From Fibrobacter succinogenes (GTDB lineage: Bacteria > Fibrobacterota > Fibrobacteria > Fibrobacterales > Fibrobacteraceae): a stretch of 39,855 nt of DNA. Below the pieces are notes generated by a model. It searched no databases, was not told the origin of the DNA, and saw only the letters and a list, made by a program, of their open reading frames with translations. The position numbers and the translations under genes are program-made. Shown here in pieces: positions 37,110-39,855 of the stretch (its first letter is position 1; each line of letters begins with the position of its first letter). The DNA lies in the NCBI GenBank assembly GCA_902768715.1, contig CACXMH010000016.1, forward strand, positions 1-39,855, written 5' to 3'.

Positions 37110-37205
37110 ATGCCTTGCGGAAAGAAAAGAAAGCGCAGGAAGATTGCGACTCACAAGCGCAAAAAGCGCCGTCGTCGTGACCGTCACAAAAAGAAACTTC
37201 GCTAA
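37110..37205 (+). CDS. 31-residue very basic protein, AURKAIP1/COX24 (mS38)-like
   Basis: M-P-C-G-K-K-R-K-R-R-K-I-A-T-H-K-R-K-K-R..., ending K-K-K-L-R. More than 60% of residues are Lys or Arg. The same pattern (MPCGKKRKR.K.ATHKRKKR) is annotated in Bacteroidetes as an AURKAIP1/COX24-domain protein; the mitochondrial relative mS38 is a small-subunit ribosomal protein. Has its own promoter, SD CGGAGA and terminator, so it is a real gene despite its size. Probable role: ribosome-associated protein binding rRNA. That role is inference from the eukaryotic relative. Confidence 0.8.
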   Translation: MPCGKKRKRRKIATHKRKKRRRRDRHKKKLR

Positions 37206-37232
37206 TCCGTTAGCATTTTTGTGATTTCCTAA

Positions 37233-37260
37233 AACGGGGTGCCAACACACTCCGTTTTTT
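37233..37260 (+). terminator. Terminator after the AURKAIP1-like gene
   Basis: Stem AACGGGGTG (37233-37241) / CACTCCGTT (37248-37256) with one wobble pair, 6-nt loop, T-run to 37260. Confidence 0.82.
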
Positions 37261-37296
37261 CGTGTAACCCGACACCGCCACGGAGCCGAAAACCGA

Positions 37297-39438
37297 ATGC
37301 AGATCCAGGGATCCATCAAGAACGTCACCTACCAGAACCCGGCCAACGGCTTCACCGTGCTGAAGGTGGTGCTTTCGGATACGGGCAAGGTGGCGGTAGT
37401 CACCGGGAATTTTCCTGCACTCACTCCCGGCGAGAACCTGCGGTTTGAAGGCGAATGGGGCCGCCACCCCAAGTTCGGCGAGCAGTTCAAGGCCACGGGT
37501 TTTGAAATCCTGAAGACTGGCGACGGCAACCTAAAGGACTACCTGGCCAGCGGGCTGTTCTGGGGCATCGGGCCCAAGACCGCCGAGCGCTTGGTGGAGG
37601 CCTTTGGAGATACCCTGCCAGAGGTGCTGGACAACCACCCCGAAAGGCTCTCCGAGGTAAAAATCAAGGGTATCACACCCAAGAAGATGGCGGAGTTTCT
37701 GGCCAGCTGGCAAGAGGCCCGCCTGAGCCGCGAAACCATGCTGTTCCTGTACAGCCACGGCATCGTGGGCAGCACCGCCAAGCGGCTGTGGAGCACCTAC
37801 GGCGAAGACACCATCCCAAAGATCAAGGAGAACCCCTACCTGCTCTGCGAAGAGGTGTGGGGTATCGGGTTTGCAAGCGCCGACGAAATTGCCATGAAGC
37901 TGGGCCTACCGAAGGACAGCCCCATGCGGTTCCAGGCGGCACTGCTCTACTCCCTGCAGGAATCGTCCTTCAACGAAGGTCACGTGTACCTGCCCAAGGA
38001 CGCCCTGCTGGACCGCACCCTCAAGAACCTGCGGATAGACAGCTTCGACGACGACGCGGTTCAAATTCTGATGGAGCAGTTCGAAGGCCTGTGCAAGAAC
38101 GGGCGCATTACCCGCGTAGGCGACGACTGCTTTTACCCGTCTATGTTCCGGGCCGAAGACTCCGTGGCACGGAACATCGCGCTTCGGCTACAGCGGAACA
38201 CGCTCCCCACCGAAGGTTTCGAGCAGTACCTGGTGAGCTGGGAGCGGGAACACAAGTTCAGTTTCGACCCGGTGCAAAGGCAGGCCATCGAGATGGCGCT
38301 GTCCCACAAGTTCTCCATCGTCACAGGCGGCCCCGGCACGGGAAAGACCACGATTCTCAAGGGCATATTGCATCTTGCCAACCAGATGGGAGAATCCGTG
38401 CTGCTGGCTGCCCCAACGGGCCGTGCCGCCAAGCGCATGGAAAGCCTCTGCGGAGCGCCCGCAAAAACGCTGCACCGCCTACTAGAGATGGACCCCGTGT
38501 CCAAAAAGTTCAACAGGAACGTGGGCAACCAGCTGCACTGTGACCTGTTGATCGTAGATGAATTCAGCATGGTGGACACCTGGCTCGCCTCGTCGCTGTT
38601 AGAAGCGGTCAGCCTTCGGGCGCGAATCCTCTTGGTAGGGGACGCCGACCAGCTGCCTAGCGTAGGACCGGGCAACGTGCTGAACGACCTGCTGCAATGT
38701 CCGAAAATCCCGAGCGTGCGTCTGCAGCACATATTCCGGCAGGCCAGCGGCAACGACATCGCCGACAAGGCGGCCAAAATCAACCAGGGCATCATGCCTT
38801 CGCCTATCGACGGGCCCAACTTCCACTTTATGCCCTACGAGACTCCCGAGGAGGCCCTAGGCATATTGCAGCAACTGGTCACCACCGGCGTGCGTTCCAA
38901 ACTGGACATCGACCTGAAAAGCGACCTGCAGATTCTAGCCCCCATGCGCAAGGGCCCGCTGGGTGTGTTCGAGCTGAACCAGTTCCTGCAAAAGCTCATG
39001 AACGGCAGCGCCCAGAAATTCAAGATAAACGGCACCGAATGGGGTGCGGGCGACCGGGTGATGCAGACCACCAACAACTACGACAAGAACGTGTTCAACG
39101 GCGACGTGGGAATTATCTTCAACGTCAAAAAGGACAAGTCCGCCATGACGGTCTTCTTTGACGACAAGACGGTGGATTACGAAGGAGACGAAATCGAGGA
39201 CCTGCAGCTGGCCTACGCCTGCACCATCCACAAGAGCCAGGGCAGCGAATACCCCGCCGTCATCGTGATTCTCGACTCCAGCCACTACGTGATGCTCCAG
39301 CGGAACCTGCTTTATACGGCCATCACCCGCGCGAAAGGACACGTGTGGGTACTTTCCGCCCCCGGAGCGTTCCACCAGGCTGTGCGCAACAACCGCAGCA
39401 CCAGACGGTACACGCGACTCAAAGAAAGACTCAATTAA
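37297..39438 (+). CDS. recD2: RecD2-type helicase (RecD/TraA family ATP-dependent DNA helicase)
   Basis: 713 residues, the length of RecD2/YrrC. The N-terminal 90 residues form an OB-like domain (G-S-I-K-N-V-T-Y-Q-N...G-F-T-V-L), then helix-hairpin-helix units (G-L-F-W-G-I-G-P-K-T-A near 86-96; E-V-W-G-I-G-F-A-S-A-D near 186-196). The SF1B helicase core follows: Walker A G-G-P-G-T-G-K-T-T near 346-354, motif II V-D-E-F-S-M near 417, G-D-A-D-Q-L-P-S-V-G-P-G near 448, and C-terminal T-I-H-K-S-Q-G-S-E-Y and Y-T-A-I-T-R-A. No RecB/RecC genes are adjacent, so it is the stand-alone type that acts in DNA repair and mismatch processing. Confidence 0.92.
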   Translation: MQIQGSIKNVTYQNPANGFTVLKVVLSDTGKVAVVTGNFPALTPGENLRFEGEWGRHPKFGEQFKATGFEILKTGDGNLKDYLASGLFWGIGPKTAERLVEAFGDTLPEVLDNHPERLSEVKIKGITPKKMAEFLASWQEARLSRETMLFLYSHGIVGSTAKRLWSTYGEDTIPKIKENPYLLCEEVWGIGFASADEIAMKLGLPKDSPMRFQAALLYSLQESSFNEGHVYLPKDALLDRTLKNLRIDSFDDDAVQILMEQFEGLCKNGRITRVGDDCFYPSMFRAEDSVARNIALRLQRNTLPTEGFEQYLVSWEREHKFSFDPVQRQAIEMALSHKFSIVTGGPGTGKTTILKGILHLANQMGESVLLAAPTGRAAKRMESLCGAPAKTLHRLLEMDPVSKKFNRNVGNQLHCDLLIVDEFSMVDTWLASSLLEAVSLRARILLVGDADQLPSVGPGNVLNDLLQCPKIPSVRLQHIFRQASGNDIADKAAKINQGIMPSPIDGPNFHFMPYETPEEALGILQQLVTTGVRSKLDIDLKSDLQILAPMRKGPLGVFELNQFLQKLMNGSAQKFKINGTEWGAGDRVMQTTNNYDKNVFNGDVGIIFNVKKDKSAMTVFFDDKTVDYEGDEIEDLQLAYACTIHKSQGSEYPAVIVILDSSHYVMLQRNLLYTAITRAKGHVWVLSAPGAFHQAVRNNRSTRRYTRLKERLN

Positions 39439-39463
39439 AAAAGATCCCCGCCTTCGCGGGGAT
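39437..39463 (-). terminator. Palindromic element serving as terminator of ilvE
   Basis: Minus strand ATCCCCGC (39463-39456), GAAG loop, GCGGGGAT (39451-39444), C, then TTTTTT (39442-39437). Identical in stem to the dispersed element at 1401-1420, and it ends inside the recD2 stop codon region. Confidence 0.72.
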
Positions 39464-39489
39464 GACAACGTTCACTATTCGCGAGAATC

Positions 39490-39855
39490 TTACAGGTCAA
39501 CCACTTCAGTCCAGCCGAACGGGTCTTCGGCTTCACCGAACTGGATGGCAGTGTACTTGGTGAAGAGTTCCGTGCAGACCGGACCCGGGTTCACACCGTC
39601 ACCGTAGGTGAATTCCTTGCCGGCAACCGGATCCACAATCTTCTTGATCGGGGTAATCACGGCGGCGGTACCGCATTCGGCGGTTTCGGAGAATTCAGCG
39701 AGTTCTTCGAACGGAACCTGGCGGCGTTCCACGGTGTAGCCGAGGTATTCAGCCAACTGCTGCAGACTCTTGTTCGTAATCGACGGCAGAATGGATTCGG
39801 ACTTCGGGGTCACGTAGGTCTTGCCCTTGATGCCGAAGAAGTTTGCCGGACCGCA
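39490..39855 (-). CDS. ilvE: Branched-chain amino acid aminotransferase, C-terminal part (5' end beyond window)
   Basis: 122 codons, open to the window edge. Fold type IV PLP aminotransferase of the class-II (eukaryotic-like) BCAT group: G-P-A-N-F-F-G-I, T-P-K-S-E-S-I-L-P-S-I-T-N-K-S, E-T-A-E-C-G-T-A-A-V-I-T-P-I with the conserved G-T-A-A, then G-P-V-C-T-E-L and a short C-terminal tail. Catalyses the last step of valine, leucine and isoleucine synthesis. The PLP lysine is outside the window. Transcribed towards recD2 and terminated by the palindrome at 39437-39463. Confidence 0.9.
   Translation of the reverse strand, partial: CGPANFFGIKGKTYVTPKSESILPSITNKSLQQLAEYLGYTVERRQVPFEELAEFSETAECGTAAVITPIKKIVDPVAGKEFTYGDGVNPGPVCTELFTKYTAIQFGEAEDPFGWTEVVDL

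Overview
The window looks like chromosomal DNA from a Fibrobacter-type bacterium (FCB group). The signs are Ser-rich lipoproteins (CDDSSS after the lipobox), a TIGR02147-type regulator, an OmpA protein with ten thrombospondin-3 repeats, a tiny AURKAIP1/COX24-like basic protein, roughly 50% GC, and promoters of the form TTGACA-N17-TATATT. This assignment is inference from protein style, not a database match.

Region 1 (1-10.8 kb) is a sulfur-assimilation island. It holds a sulfate ABC transporter (cysT partial, cysW, cysA), then a PLP enzyme of the MetY type, a siroheme/ferredoxin sulfite reductase, a TusA-like protein, a ThiS-like sulfur carrier ending in Gly-Gly-Gly-Cys, a ThiF/MoeB-like adenylyltransferase and a JAMM metalloprotease. 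This gene set matches the protein-thiocarboxylate homocysteine pathway described in Wolinella succinogenes (HcyS/HcyF/HcyD/MetY/Sir). Next comes an mccB-mccA reverse-transsulfuration operon (homocysteine to cysteine). It is preceded by a strong promoter, a 19-codon leader peptide with five Cys codons, and a terminator/antiterminator pair: a textbook layout for cysteine-responsive attenuation. A second metY follows, with a long, highly structured leader of no class I recognise.

Region 2 (10.8-18.2 kb) holds an apparently leaderless TIGR02147 regulator downstream of three copies of an 11-bp half-site. It overlaps the first of three secreted lipoprotein genes; the second and third are tandem Cys-rich paralogs. 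Also here are a phosphohexomutase, another acidic lipoprotein, and a small CBM48-like protein with a histone-H1-like Lys/Ala/Pro tail.

Region 3 (18.2-29.1 kb) carries lysA, an AT-richer AAA-type ATPase gene bounded by two palindromes sharing an identical 25-bp core, a serine hydrolase, tRNA-Val(CAC), a PTS EIIA, aroD, a clpP-ftsY-lipoprotein-thioredoxin-glycosyltransferase run, an outer-membrane-like protein, gtrA and a UDP-glucuronate 4-epimerase.

Region 4 (29.1-39.9 kb) carries the OmpA/TSP3 protein, a MacB-like ABC ATPase and permease, eda, an iron alcohol dehydrogenase, an Rpn-family nuclease between 37-bp direct repeats, the AURKAIP1-like gene, recD2 and the 3' part of ilvE.

Several intergenic spacers carry degenerate 7-nt-period arrays and short palindromic elements. 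Three arrays start at a Glu-stop codon pair, and two run into the -10 box of a gene with no Shine-Dalgarno sequence. I saw no CRISPR array, rRNA operon, phage or complete insertion sequence.
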